Source: Chryseobacterium echinoideorum
Lineage (GTDB): Bacteria; Bacteroidota; Bacteroidia; Flavobacteriales; Weeksellaceae
DNA: 48,059 nt
Direction: 5' to 3'
Assembly: GCF_007474535.1 (NCBI RefSeq)
Contig: NZ_VKNW01000016.1
Location: 1-48,059, forward strand
Shown: positions 23,707 to 33,390 of the stretch, piece by piece
How the letters are laid out: each line of letters opens with the position of its first letter
Position numbering within the stretch: position 1 is the first letter of the stretch
The notes under the pieces: model-generated
What the model saw: the letters and a program-made list of their open reading frames with translations, nothing else
Databases searched by the model: none
What the model was told of the DNA's origin: nothing
Program-made: the position numbers and the translations under genes

Positions 23707-24090
23707 GTGAAAAAACTGATCTCGATACTATTGCTTAGTTTATACTTGGTTTCTACAACCGAGTTGTATCAGTTTTTGAAGATTCCGGTTCTTATTGAAC
23801 ATTATCTGGAACATAAGGAACAAAATCCTAAACTCACGATTGAATCGTTTTTTAAAATCCATTACGACAATCCCGTAAAAGATTCAGATTACACCAAAGA
23901 CCAGCAGTTACCATTTGTTTCGCACGCAGCGCATCTCGTGGTGGTATGCACCCCTGTAACACCTTTTATTTTTCAGTTGTCTGACAAAGAATCCAACCCA
24001 ATTATTAAATCCAAACAGACTTTTTACAAAAGCATCTTTTACAATAAAGATATTCTCAATTCCATCTGGCAACCGCCGAAATCTTGTTGA
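23707..24090 (+). CDS. Small conserved protein upstream of the metal efflux operon
   Basis: 127 residues from a GTG start at 23707 (VKKLISILLLSLYLVSTTELYQ). The N-terminus is hydrophobic and could be a signal peptide or anchor. A conserved stretch is IPVLIEHYLEHKEQNPKLT, and the end is WQPPKSC. I do not recognise the family. A paralogue at 32924-33313 shares the start, the EHY-EH, NPVKD and PFV motifs and a WxPPK end. The ATG at 23650 falls inside the preceding terminator and is rejected, as the paralogue also starts at this VKKLIS position. Placement before a metal RND operon hints at a metal-response role. Confidence 0.7.
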   Translation: MKKLISILLLSLYLVSTTELYQFLKIPVLIEHYLEHKEQNPKLTIESFFKIHYDNPVKDSDYTKDQQLPFVSHAAHLVVVCTPVTPFIFQLSDKESNPIIKSKQTFYKSIFYNKDILNSIWQPPKSC

Positions 24091-24216
24091 TTTTATTCTG
24101 AATTACGCTCAAACATCACTTTGAGTAATTTCTGCTATTAAATTAATGCATAGAAAAGTTATTAATTTATATCAGACCATTACCTTATTTATTCATAATA
24201 AGCTCAACAAATCATT

Positions 24217-27200
24217 ATGCTTACAAAAATCATTGAGTTTTCTGTAAAGAACAAACTCATCATTGCGCTGTTGATTTTGGGATTGATAGGCGTGGGTTCC
24301 TATCAGGTTACCAAACTTCCGATAGATGCAGTTCCCGACATTACCAACAATCAGGTTCAGGTCATTACCATTGCCCCTTCATTTGGAGCAACAGACATCG
24401 AAAGATTGGTGACATTTCCTATAGAACAGGCGAACAATAATATTTCAGGATTAAAGGAAATCCGCAGTTTTTCACGGTTTGGATTATCGCTCGTCACCAT
24501 CGTTTTCGAGGATGACGTCGATGTATACTGGGCAAGACAGCAGGTTTCGGAACGGCTGCAGCAGGTTCAGACCCAGATTCCGCAGGGAATCGGAACTCCC
24601 GAATTAGGTCCTATCTCTACAGGTTTAGGCGAAATTTTCCAGTACGTGATCCGTCCCGAAAAAGGCTACGAAAAAAAATACGACATCACAGAACTTCGTA
24701 CCATTCAGGACTGGATCGTGAGAAGACAGCTTCTCGGTGTAAAAGGCGTTGCCGAAGTCAGCAGTTTCGGAGGAAAACTGAAACAGTACGAAATTGCCGT
24801 AAATCCCGACAGGTTAAATGCCTACGGAATCACCATCAACGATGTTTTCGATGCTTTAAACACCAATAATCAGAACACAGGAGGAGCATATATTGAAAAA
24901 GGTCCCACCGTTTTATACATCCGAAGCGAAGGTCTGATCGGAAATATTGAAGACATTAAAAATATTGCGATCACTTCCAAAACCAATGAAATTCCATTGT
25001 TTATAAGAGATGTTGCAGAGGTGAAAACCAGCTTTGCCACAAGATACGGCGCCATGACATTCAACGATCAGGGAGAAGTTTCCGGAGCGGTAGTGATGAT
25101 GCTGAAAGGCGAAAACAGCAATCAGGTCATTAAAAATGTAAAAGAAAAAATTGCACAGATTCAGAAAACACTTCCAAAAGGAGTAGTGATAGAACCATTT
25201 CTGGATCGTACCAAAATGGTAAACAACGCCATCGGAACTGTTGAGAAAAACCTTACAGAAGGCGCATTGATCGTTGTTTTTGTACTGGTTTTATTCCTCG
25301 GAAATGTACGCGCAGGATTGCTTGTGGCTTCCGTAATTCCTCTCGCAATGCTTTTTGCCATTTGTATGATGAATCTTTTCGGAGTCAGCGGAAACCTGAT
25401 GAGTCTCGGTGCATTAGATTTTGGTTTGATTATCGACGGTGCGGTCATCATTGTAGAATCAGTCCTGCATCAGTTCAGCCATAATTCAAAATTCAAAAAA
25501 ATATTTTCCGTTGGTAAAGAAGAAATGGACACCATTGTTATTGATTCTGCCGGAAAAATGATGAACAGTGCTGTTTTTGGTCAGATCATTATTCTTATTG
25601 TTTATCTTCCCATTCTTACCCTACAGGGAATTGAAGGAAAAATGTTCAAACCGATGGCAGAAACTGTCGCTTTTGCATTATTAGGCGCATTTTTACTGTC
25701 ACTAACATATATTCCGATGATGAGTTCTTTGCTGTTGAGAAAAAGAAACTCAAAACCGACCTTATCAGACCGGATGATGAAAAAAGTAGAGAAATTTTAT
25801 CTTAAAACATTGCTTAAAATCTTAAGAGTTCCGAAAGTGGTTTTCTCCGTCGTGGCAGTACTTTTCGTATTAGCAATTTTCATTCTCAGCAGAATGGGAG
25901 GCGAATTTATTCCTTCCCTTGAAGAAGGAGATTTTGCCGTAGAAACCAGAGTTTTGCCGGGAAGTAATCTTACCACAACCATCGAAAGTACCCAAAAAGC
26001 CGCTCACATTCTGAAATCGAGATTTCCGGAAGTGCAAAAAGTCGTGACAAAAATCGGAAGCGGAGAAGTTCCTACAGATCCGATGCCGATGGATGCCGCC
26101 GATTTAATGGTTATTCTAAAAGATAAAAAAGAATGGACTTCCGCTTCCACATTCCCGGAATTGGCGGATAAAATGACCAAAGAATTACAGGACGTTCCCG
26201 GCATTACCGTAAGTTTTCAATTTCCGGTACAGATGCGTTTCAATGAACTGATGACGGGAGCAAGACAGGATGTCGTGGTGAAAATTTTCGGAGATGATCT
26301 GGACGTTCTTTCTCAGAATGCCCAGAAACTGGGGAAAATAATAGAAACCGTAGACGGAACCCAGAATCTATACATTGAGCCGATTGCAGGAATGCCACAG
26401 GTAACCATAGAATACAACCGTCCTCTCATTGCACAGTATCATTTATCTATTTCCGATATCAACCGGATTGTGAATGCTGCATTCGCAGGGCAGAGTACAG
26501 GTCTCGTTTTCGAAGGCGAAAAACGTTTTGATATGGTCGTTCGTCTCGATTCCAAAGTCCGTAAAAATGTGGATGATATTAAAAATCTGCTAGTTCCGAC
26601 CCCTTTCGGAAACCAAATTCCGCTTTCCCAGCTTGCAAAAGTTGAGGTGAAAAATGGTCCGAATCAGATTCAGAGAGAAAATGCACAGCGCAGAATTGTG
26701 GTTGGATTCAATATCAAAGGAAGAGATGTTCAGAGCATCGTGGAAGAACTTCAGACTAAAGTCAACAAAGAGATAAAGCTTCCGACAGGTTATTATATGA
26801 CTTACGGCGGTTCTTTTGAAAACCTGAACAATGCAAAACAGCGTCTGATGATTGCCGTTCCGGTCGCCTTGGTGCTTATTTTTGTGATGTTGTTTTTAGC
26901 ATTCGGCTCAGTAAAAGAAAGCCTGTTGATTTACACGGCAATTCCACTGTCAATCATTGGTGGTGTATTTCTTCTGGCTTTGAGAGGAATGCCTTTCAGC
27001 ATCAGTGCAGGAGTTGGATTCATTGCGCTTTTCGGAGTTGCTGTTCTCAACGGAATTGTTTTGATCTCAGAATTCAACAGATTACACAAAAGCGGAATCC
27101 GGAATATTGTGAGAATAGTTATCGACGGAGGAGAATCGAGGCTTCGTCCAGTTTTAATGACGGCTTTTGTGGCATCTTTAGGATTTATTCCGATGGCGCT

Positions 27201-27369
27201 CAGCAACGGAGCCGGCGCAGAAGTTCAGCGTCCGTTGGCAACCGTTGTGATCGGAGGTTTGCTGGTTGCAACCTTCCTTACGCTTTTTGTACTGCCGCTT
27301 CTTTATGTAACCATTGAAAAAAGATTTAAAATGAAATCGCCATCATTTGGAAAACGCAAACGCTTATGA
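24217..27369 (+). CDS. czcA: CzcA/CusA-type heavy-metal RND efflux pump
   Basis: A 1050-residue HME-RND inner-membrane transporter. It starts MLTKIIEFSVKNKLIIAL, as is usual for the family, with two sets of membrane helices flanking large periplasmic loops. The signature DFGLIIDGAVIIVE near residue 400 (TM4) is of the divalent-cation CzcA type. It couples proton influx to export of metals such as Co, Zn, Cd or Ni, together with the outer-membrane (27418-28644) and fusion (28648-29784) proteins. Length is normal and there is no break. The exact metal is not certain. Confidence 0.9.
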   Translation: MLTKIIEFSVKNKLIIALLILGLIGVGSYQVTKLPIDAVPDITNNQVQVITIAPSFGATDIERLVTFPIEQANNNISGLKEIRSFSRFGLSLVTIVFEDDVDVYWARQQVSERLQQVQTQIPQGIGTPELGPISTGLGEIFQYVIRPEKGYEKKYDITELRTIQDWIVRRQLLGVKGVAEVSSFGGKLKQYEIAVNPDRLNAYGITINDVFDALNTNNQNTGGAYIEKGPTVLYIRSEGLIGNIEDIKNIAITSKTNEIPLFIRDVAEVKTSFATRYGAMTFNDQGEVSGAVVMMLKGENSNQVIKNVKEKIAQIQKTLPKGVVIEPFLDRTKMVNNAIGTVEKNLTEGALIVVFVLVLFLGNVRAGLLVASVIPLAMLFAICMMNLFGVSGNLMSLGALDFGLIIDGAVIIVESVLHQFSHNSKFKKIFSVGKEEMDTIVIDSAGKMMNSAVFGQIIILIVYLPILTLQGIEGKMFKPMAETVAFALLGAFLLSLTYIPMMSSLLLRKRNSKPTLSDRMMKKVEKFYLKTLLKILRVPKVVFSVVAVLFVLAIFILSRMGGEFIPSLEEGDFAVETRVLPGSNLTTTIESTQKAAHILKSRFPEVQKVVTKIGSGEVPTDPMPMDAADLMVILKDKKEWTSASTFPELADKMTKELQDVPGITVSFQFPVQMRFNELMTGARQDVVVKIFGDDLDVLSQNAQKLGKIIETVDGTQNLYIEPIAGMPQVTIEYNRPLIAQYHLSISDINRIVNAAFAGQSTGLVFEGEKRFDMVVRLDSKVRKNVDDIKNLLVPTPFGNQIPLSQLAKVEVKNGPNQIQRENAQRRIVVGFNIKGRDVQSIVEELQTKVNKEIKLPTGYYMTYGGSFENLNNAKQRLMIAVPVALVLIFVMLFLAFGSVKESLLIYTAIPLSIIGGVFLLALRGMPFSISAGVGFIALFGVAVLNGIVLISEFNRLHKSGIRNIVRIVIDGGESRLRPVLMTAFVASLGFIPMALSNGAGAEVQRPLATVVIGGLLVATFLTLFVLPLLYVTIEKRFKMKSPSFGKRKRL

Positions 27370-27417
27370 AGAAAACGCGATTACATATGACCTTTAAAAA
27401 ACAATAAATATCTACAT

Positions 27418-28644
27418 ATGAAAAATAATCACAAAAATATAAAGGCTGTATTGATTTTATTATTCAGCTTTGCAGGATTCGGGCTGAAAGCGCAAGCACC
27501 GGTCAATCTTCAGACTGCGATCAATACCGCACTGGAAAACAACAGAAATCTTAAAAACGAAAAGCTGAAATCGGAATATTCTAAAGCTTTGATAAAATCT
27601 GCTAATGACATTCAGCAGACTGGTGTGACGTTCGATTACGGACAGGTCAACAGTGCCTACAACGATATGAAGTTTGGCGTTTCGCAAAACATTGCTTTTC
27701 CGACAGTGTATAAAAAGCAGAAAAATGTGTACACCGAAGAATGGAAAAAATCTTTGCTGAATGTTTCCTTGAAAGAATATGAACTTAAAAAAGCAGTCAG
27801 CCTTACCTTTTACAACATTCTGTACTGGAAGAAAAAAGAAAAATTGCTGAATGAAATCCTGAAACTCTACACCGACTTTTTAGACAAAGCGAACCTCCGG
27901 TTGAAAGCAGGAGAGAGCAATATTCTGGAAAAAACAACCGCTTCCAGCCAGAAATCGGCAATAGAAATTCAGTTAAAACAATTGCAACAGGAATTAGCCG
28001 TTTTAAAAATTCAGTTTCAGTGGCTTTTGAATACGGAAACCGATTTCATTCCCGAAGATTCAAAATCTTTTGCCAATTCTTTAAACGAAAAACTGGCGGA
28101 TCATCCTTTGCTCAAAATCTGGGAACAGCAGAAAAATATTTCCACAGAACAGATCGCACTGGAAAAAGCAAAAATGCTTCCCGGTCTGCAATTGGCGTAC
28201 AACCTGAACAGTTTTAAAGGGTTAGGTCCGGATGATAAACTCTACAATGCAACGCCTCAGTTTCATTCGGTTCAGGTCGGCGTTTCGCTTCCGATATTTT
28301 CCGGAGGTCAGAAAGCAAGAATTGAAGCCGCAAAAGTTGCGCAGTCTGTTGCTGAAAGTGAACTGAAAAATGCGGAATTCAATCTTCAGAATCAGCTTAA
28401 AAAAGCCAGAGAAATCTATCAGTCCAATCTGAAAATTATTTCAAAATATGAAAGTTCCGACCTGAAAAATGCAGATGTCATTACCGAAACTGCGAAAAGA
28501 CAATTCATCGGTGGCGAAATCAATTATCTGGAATTTGTAATCCTTGTCAATCAGGCAGTACAGCTTAAAAATAATTACACCGATGCAGTCTGGCAACTTA
28601 ATCAGAGTGCCATTGAACTGGAATATCTTACTTTAAATCCGTAA
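27418..28644 (+). CDS. TolC-like outer-membrane channel of the metal efflux pump
   Basis: A 408-residue outer-membrane efflux protein (CzcC/CusC-like). It has an N-terminal signal peptide (ILLFSFAGFGLKAQA). The long coiled helices that form the periplasmic tunnel include LKIQFQWLLN and a second repeat around KVAQSVAESELKNAE. The beta-barrel segments contain GVSLPIFSGGQKARIEAAK, characteristic of the family. It lies 48 nt after czcA and 3 nt before the fusion protein gene, so it belongs to the same operon. Confidence 0.88.
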   Translation: MKNNHKNIKAVLILLFSFAGFGLKAQAPVNLQTAINTALENNRNLKNEKLKSEYSKALIKSANDIQQTGVTFDYGQVNSAYNDMKFGVSQNIAFPTVYKKQKNVYTEEWKKSLLNVSLKEYELKKAVSLTFYNILYWKKKEKLLNEILKLYTDFLDKANLRLKAGESNILEKTTASSQKSAIEIQLKQLQQELAVLKIQFQWLLNTETDFIPEDSKSFANSLNEKLADHPLLKIWEQQKNISTEQIALEKAKMLPGLQLAYNLNSFKGLGPDDKLYNATPQFHSVQVGVSLPIFSGGQKARIEAAKVAQSVAESELKNAEFNLQNQLKKAREIYQSNLKIISKYESSDLKNADVITETAKRQFIGGEINYLEFVILVNQAVQLKNNYTDAVWQLNQSAIELEYLTLNP

Positions 28645-28647
28645 AAA

Positions 28648-29784
28648 ATGAAATCAATTTCAATATATACCTTATTAATCAGCTTTTTTGTCTTCATTCA
28701 GTGTAAAAAAGAAGAAGCTCCGAAGCAGGAAAAAAATCTCCCGAAAGATGAAAGTATAGTCACTTTAACCGATGCTCAGTTGAGAAATGCACCGATAGAA
28801 ACAACCACACTTTCATTACAAAATATCGCTTCAACCCTGAAATTAAACGGGATGATTGATGTTCCGCCGCAAAATTTGGTTTCCGTCAGTACTCCGCTTG
28901 GAGGTTATCTTAAATCCAGCAATCTGCTTCCGGGAATGCCGGTTTCCAGAGGTCAGGTGATTGCGGTGATTGAAAACCCGCAGTTCATACAGCTTCAGCA
29001 GGATTATCTGATGGCAAGATCCAAAGCACATTTTGCGGAACTGGATTATAACCGTCAGAAAACCCTGAACCAAAGTCAGGCAAGCAGCGATAAAGCAATG
29101 CAAATCGCTCAATCTGAAATGAACGGACAGAGAATTCTGATGAATTCATTGGCGCAACAGCTCAGACTTATTAATATCAATCCTGAGTCTTTAAAATCGG
29201 GAAGCATCACGAAAAGTGTTCCGGTGTACAGCTCAATCAACGGATTTGTAAGCAAAGTCAATGTGAACATCGGGAAATATGTAAATCCTTCGGATGTGCT
29301 TTTTGAGCTTATCAATCCAGATGATATTCACCTGAATCTTAAAGTGTATGAAAAGGATCTGGAAAACCTGAAAAAAGGACAGCGTTTCGCAGCATATACG
29401 AATGCAGATCCAAGCAAAAAATATTACGGCGAAATTCTTCTCATCAGCAAAGCTATCAGTCAGGGCGGTCTGGCGGAAGTTCACTGTCATTTCGATCAGT
29501 ACGATCACAGTCTCGTTCCGGGAATGTACATGAATGCCGAAATTGAAACTAGCACCTCTTTTTCTAATGCTGTTCCGGAGCAAAGCATCGTGAACTTTGA
29601 AGGAAAAGACTTTGTCTTTGTTGAGGTGAAAAAACAGACATACCAATTAACATCTGTTACTTTGGGAGAAACGGAAAACGGGTTTATCCAGATTCTTAAT
29701 TTTGATGATTTCAAGAATAAAAAGATTGTTACTAAAAATTCTTATACGCTTCTGATGAAGCTGAAGAATACCGAAGACGAATAA
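28648..29784 (+). CDS. Periplasmic membrane-fusion protein of the metal efflux pump (CzcB/CusB-like)
   Basis: A 378-residue lipoprotein with a lipobox at FVFIQC and mature end CKKEEAPK. A biotinyl-lipoyl-like segment (GGYLKSSNLLPGMPVSRGQVIAVIENP) is followed by the alpha-hairpin (QFIQLQQDYLMARSKAHF) and a beta-barrel with VYEKDLENLKKGQRFAAYT. It joins the RND pump to the outer-membrane channel and may pass metal to the pump. It starts 3 nt after the TolC-like gene, and 38 nt separate it from the haem-binding protein. Confidence 0.88.
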   Translation: MKSISIYTLLISFFVFIQCKKEEAPKQEKNLPKDESIVTLTDAQLRNAPIETTTLSLQNIASTLKLNGMIDVPPQNLVSVSTPLGGYLKSSNLLPGMPVSRGQVIAVIENPQFIQLQQDYLMARSKAHFAELDYNRQKTLNQSQASSDKAMQIAQSEMNGQRILMNSLAQQLRLININPESLKSGSITKSVPVYSSINGFVSKVNVNIGKYVNPSDVLFELINPDDIHLNLKVYEKDLENLKKGQRFAAYTNADPSKKYYGEILLISKAISQGGLAEVHCHFDQYDHSLVPGMYMNAEIETSTSFSNAVPEQSIVNFEGKDFVFVEVKKQTYQLTSVTLGETENGFIQILNFDDFKNKKIVTKNSYTLLMKLKNTEDE

Positions 29785-29822
29785 AAGAAAAAATAAACAT
29801 TCTAAGCAATGAAATTCAAGCA

Positions 29823-30287
29823 ATGAAAAAATCCTCTATAATAAAAACAGGAGCATACTTTGTCATAGTATTACTGATTGTTATTCAGTTTTTTGATACG
29901 GATAAAAATATATCCGCTACTCCTTCGGAAAATGCAATTGAAAAACATTATCAGGTATCATCTCATGTACAGGGCTTATTAAAAACAAGCTGTTACGATT
30001 GTCATTCTAATAATACAGCTTATCCTTGGTATAATAATATCCAGCCCGTAAAGTGGTGGTTGGCTGATCATGTCAATTCAGGAAAAAGGCATTTGAATTT
30101 TGATGAATTCAATACCTATTCTAAAGAAAAGAAATTGAAAAAATTGGACGAGATTACCGAAACGGTAAGAAGTGGGGAAATGCCACTTACTTCCTACACA
30201 ATTATTCATCGTGATGCAAAATTATCTTCCGCAGATCAATCAGAAATAGAAAAGTGGGTAGGAGAAGTTAAAAAACAGATTGATTAA
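29823..30287 (+). CDS. Haem-binding domain protein
   Basis: A 154-residue protein with an N-terminal membrane anchor (TGAYFVIVLLIVIQFF) and the c-type haem motif CYDCH at about residues 58-62. It is followed by the conserved SNNTAYPWYNNIQPVKWWLADHV pattern of the Haem_bd domain. It is periplasmic and anchored, so it may carry electrons or sense haem. It directly follows the metal efflux genes, 38 nt from them, possibly in the same operon. The partner is not evident. Confidence 0.82.
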   Translation: MKKSSIIKTGAYFVIVLLIVIQFFDTDKNISATPSENAIEKHYQVSSHVQGLLKTSCYDCHSNNTAYPWYNNIQPVKWWLADHVNSGKRHLNFDEFNTYSKEKKLKKLDEITETVRSGEMPLTSYTIIHRDAKLSSADQSEIEKWVGEVKKQID

Positions 30288-30364
30288 TAGAATATTAAAA
30301 AATCATAAATATTCTTGAATTATGACAAAAACATTTGGTAATTTTAATACTACATCTATTTCAA

Positions 30365-32863
30365 ATGAATAACAATATACCTGAAGACCTTAAAGGACTT
30401 ACAGAAGCTGAGGTTGAAGCTTCCCGAAAAAAATACGGATATAACAGGCTGGAAGCTATTAAAAAGGAAACATGGGTAGGTATGCTCATTGATATTCTGA
30501 AAGAGCCAATGCTTATTTTACTGATATGTGTGTCCTTTATCTATGTGATTATAGGTGACTATGGAGAAGCTGCATTTATGTTTGTCGCAATAGTAGGTGT
30601 TACCGCCATTTCTTTTTATCAGGATAACCGCAGTAAAAAAGCACTTGAAGAGCTTGAAAAATTGAACGAGCCTTTAAGTACGGTAATAAGAAATGCAAAG
30701 ATGGTGAAAATTCCCACTTTTGAAATTGTTGTCGGTGATCTCTGTATTACTGAGGAAGGAAGTTTAATTAATGCTGACGGGAAGATTGTCCACAGTAATG
30801 ATTTTTCCGTCAATCAATCTTCTTTGACAGGGGAAAGCTTTTCTGTTTTCAAAGACAGTAAATCGGAAGATAATAAAGTTTATAGTGGAACCATTACTGT
30901 TTCAGGATTGGCTGTTTTTGAGGTAGAACAAATAGGAAAAGAAACCAAAGTAGGAAAAATTGGACAATCTATTCTGGGAATAAAAGAAGAAATATCTCCT
31001 TTACAGCTTCAAATCCGGAGTTTTGTGAAAGGAATGGCGATTATCGGGCTGGTTATCTTTTTAGCGGTGTGCATTTTCAGCTATATCAAAACACAGGATT
31101 TTGTTACCAGTTTATTAAGCGGACTTACCTTAGCAATGTCTGTGCTTCCTGAAGAAATTCCAGTAGCGTTTACGACTTTTATGGCTTTGGGAGCATGGAA
31201 GCTGATGCGAGAAGGAATTATTATCAAACGGAGCAGTATTGTGGAAACTTTGGGAAGTGTCACTGTGATTTGTACAGACAAAACAGGAACGATTACCGAA
31301 AATTCTATGCAGCTGAAGCATTTGTATGACTATAAATCCGATGCTATTTATGAGCAAGAAGATTTTAAAACAAAAGAGTTGAATGAACTCATTGATTATG
31401 CGATGTGGAGCAGCGAGCCGGTTCCGTTTGATCCGATGGAAATCACTTTACATAAGATTTATGAGCAGTCCCACGATTCGGATAAAAGGAAAGATTATCA
31501 GTTATTTCATGAATATCCATTAGAAGGAAAACCTCCGATGATGACCCATCTTTTTGAAAATGAACAAAAAGACAGAATTATTGCAGCTAAAGGAGCTCCT
31601 GAAGCAATCCTTAATGTTTCTCAGCTTTCAGATGAGGAAAAGAAAAAAATACGGGAAATTATAAAAGAATTTGGCGAGCAGGGATATCGTGTTTTAGGTG
31701 TTGCTAAATCTCATTTTGAAGGAAATGATTTCCCTGAAAAGCAGCAGGATTTTAGTTTTGAATTTTTAGGATTGACTGTATTTTATGATCCTCCTAAAAA
31801 AGGGATAAAAAATGTATTTCAGCATATTTATGATGCTGGAATTAAAGTAAAAGTAATTACGGGAGATAATGCAGATACAACCAATGCGATTGCATTACAG
31901 GCAGGAATCAAAAATAATAGTCCGGCAATTAGCGGAAGCGAGGTGGCTTCAAGTTCAGAAGATAATTTAATAAAGCTTTCTGAAAAAACAACTCTGTTTA
32001 CAAGAATGTTTCCTGAAGCAAAACTTGAAGTGGTGAATGCTCTGAAAGCACAAGGTAATGTAGTAGCAATGCTCGGCGATGGTGTGAACGACGGCCCCGC
32101 ATTGAAAGCGGCTCACATAGGAGTGGCAATGGGAAATAAAGGAACTGAAATTGCCAAATCGGCAGCAGCTTTGGTCATTACAAATGACGATCTCGAAAAA
32201 CTGGTCGTAGGAATTGCTGCCGGACGGAGAATTTATGCCAATATCAAAAAAGCCGTTCAGTATATTATTTCCATTCATATTCCGATTATACTTACGGTTT
32301 CTTTACCCTTGTTCTTAGGATGGGTATTTCCACACATCTTTACGCCGGTTCATGTTATTTTTCTTGAATTGGTGATGGGACCTACCTGCTCTATTGTTTA
32401 TGAAAACGAACCTATTGAAAAAAATGCAATGAAGAAACCCCCGAGAGCGCTTACAGATACTTTCTTAAACTGGAAAGAGCTTATAGTGAGTATTGTTCAG
32501 GGATTGGTTATTACGGCAGGGATATTATGGGTATATCAGTATTCTGTTGATCTTGTTAATGATGAACTTAAAACAAGAGCTTTGGTATTCAGCACATTGA
32601 TATTTGCAAATATATTATTAAGTCTGGTAAACCGGTCTTTCTATTACAGCATATTTGAAAGCTTTAAAAATCGTAATTTCTTACTAGTAGGGATTTCGGC
32701 TTTAGTTCTAATGTTATTATTTGTTATTCTTTATGTGAAACCTGTATCTGGATTCTTTAGTGTAACTTCTCTTACTATAAACGAATTGGGGATAGCATTA
32801 CTTGTTGCTGCTGTTTCAGTACTGTGGTTTGAGGTTTATAAACTGATTAAAAGGCTTTCTTAA
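30365..32863 (+). CDS. P-type cation-transporting ATPase
   Basis: 832 residues from the ATG at 30365. Phosphorylation site D305 lies in DKTGT. Also present are TGES, a membrane motif PEEIPVA and the hinge MLGDGVNDGPALKAAHIGVAMG. The N-terminal cation-ATPase domain (GLTEAEVEASRKKYGYNRL) and about ten membrane helices fit the P2-like group of Ca2+ and related pumps. PEEIPVA differs from the PEGLPA of calcium pumps, so the ion is not certain. The longer reading from 30335 has an unlikely start. It lies between the haem protein and the second small paralogue. Confidence 0.85.
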   Translation: MNNNIPEDLKGLTEAEVEASRKKYGYNRLEAIKKETWVGMLIDILKEPMLILLICVSFIYVIIGDYGEAAFMFVAIVGVTAISFYQDNRSKKALEELEKLNEPLSTVIRNAKMVKIPTFEIVVGDLCITEEGSLINADGKIVHSNDFSVNQSSLTGESFSVFKDSKSEDNKVYSGTITVSGLAVFEVEQIGKETKVGKIGQSILGIKEEISPLQLQIRSFVKGMAIIGLVIFLAVCIFSYIKTQDFVTSLLSGLTLAMSVLPEEIPVAFTTFMALGAWKLMREGIIIKRSSIVETLGSVTVICTDKTGTITENSMQLKHLYDYKSDAIYEQEDFKTKELNELIDYAMWSSEPVPFDPMEITLHKIYEQSHDSDKRKDYQLFHEYPLEGKPPMMTHLFENEQKDRIIAAKGAPEAILNVSQLSDEEKKKIREIIKEFGEQGYRVLGVAKSHFEGNDFPEKQQDFSFEFLGLTVFYDPPKKGIKNVFQHIYDAGIKVKVITGDNADTTNAIALQAGIKNNSPAISGSEVASSSEDNLIKLSEKTTLFTRMFPEAKLEVVNALKAQGNVVAMLGDGVNDGPALKAAHIGVAMGNKGTEIAKSAAALVITNDDLEKLVVGIAAGRRIYANIKKAVQYIISIHIPIILTVSLPLFLGWVFPHIFTPVHVIFLELVMGPTCSIVYENEPIEKNAMKKPPRALTDTFLNWKELIVSIVQGLVITAGILWVYQYSVDLVNDELKTRALVFSTLIFANILLSLVNRSFYYSIFESFKNRNFLLVGISALVLMLLFVILYVKPVSGFFSVTSLTINELGIALLVAAVSVLWFEVYKLIKRLS

Positions 32864-32911
32864 GAAATTATTAAACTTGAAAAAAATAATCATACATAAT
32901 CAATTATTTTA

Positions 32912-32919
32912 TAATTTTG
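32912..32919 (+). promoter_or_regulatory. Promoter of the second leaderless paralogue
   Basis: TAATTTTG ends 4 nt before the GTG at 32924, so the mRNA should begin at or near the start codon. The same box and spacing precede the paralogue at 23707. Confidence 0.6.
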
Positions 32920-32923
32920 GTCT

Positions 32924-33313
32924 GTGAAAAAGTTGATTTCCATATTGTTGCTGTCTCTTTATTTGGTTTCTACAACCGAATTATATCAGCTGTTAAAGAT
33001 TCCGACTTTGATAGAACATTATTGTGAACATAAAAAACTGAATCCGGAAATGTCTCTTACCGCATTTCTGAAAACCCACTATGAAAATCCTGTGAAAGAT
33101 GATGACTATGGCAAAGATCAGAAATTACCTTTTGTCATTCATACTACGCCTCTGGCACTGATTTTCATTATAGGAGATACTTTTCGTTTTGAACTTAAAA
33201 ATGATCATTTTAAACAGGTAAAATCCCGGAAAATACCGTCAAAAAATGACAGATTCTGTTATAAAGGTTTTCTGAGAACAGCCTGGGAACCTCCAAAATA
33301 CTTGTTTTCATAA
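32924..33313 (+). CDS. Paralogue of the small protein upstream of czcA
   Basis: 129 residues with a GTG start, VKKLISILLLSLYLVSTTEL, nearly identical over the first 20 residues to the protein at 23707-24090. Conserved features are LIEHYCEHKK, ENPVKDDDY and a terminal WEPPK. A hydrophobic N-terminus suggests export. The function is unknown. It sits between the P-type ATPase gene and the thioredoxin-like gene and has its own promoter. The two copies flank the metal-transport genes, which suggests duplication with the cluster. Confidence 0.72.
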   Translation: MKKLISILLLSLYLVSTTELYQLLKIPTLIEHYCEHKKLNPEMSLTAFLKTHYENPVKDDDYGKDQKLPFVIHTTPLALIFIIGDTFRFELKNDHFKQVKSRKIPSKNDRFCYKGFLRTAWEPPKYLFS

Positions 33314-33390
33314 TTCATTTATATTATTGGTTTTAAATATGAAACCATTTCATTTATTCTAAATACAAACTCATTATCAATTTTTAAATA

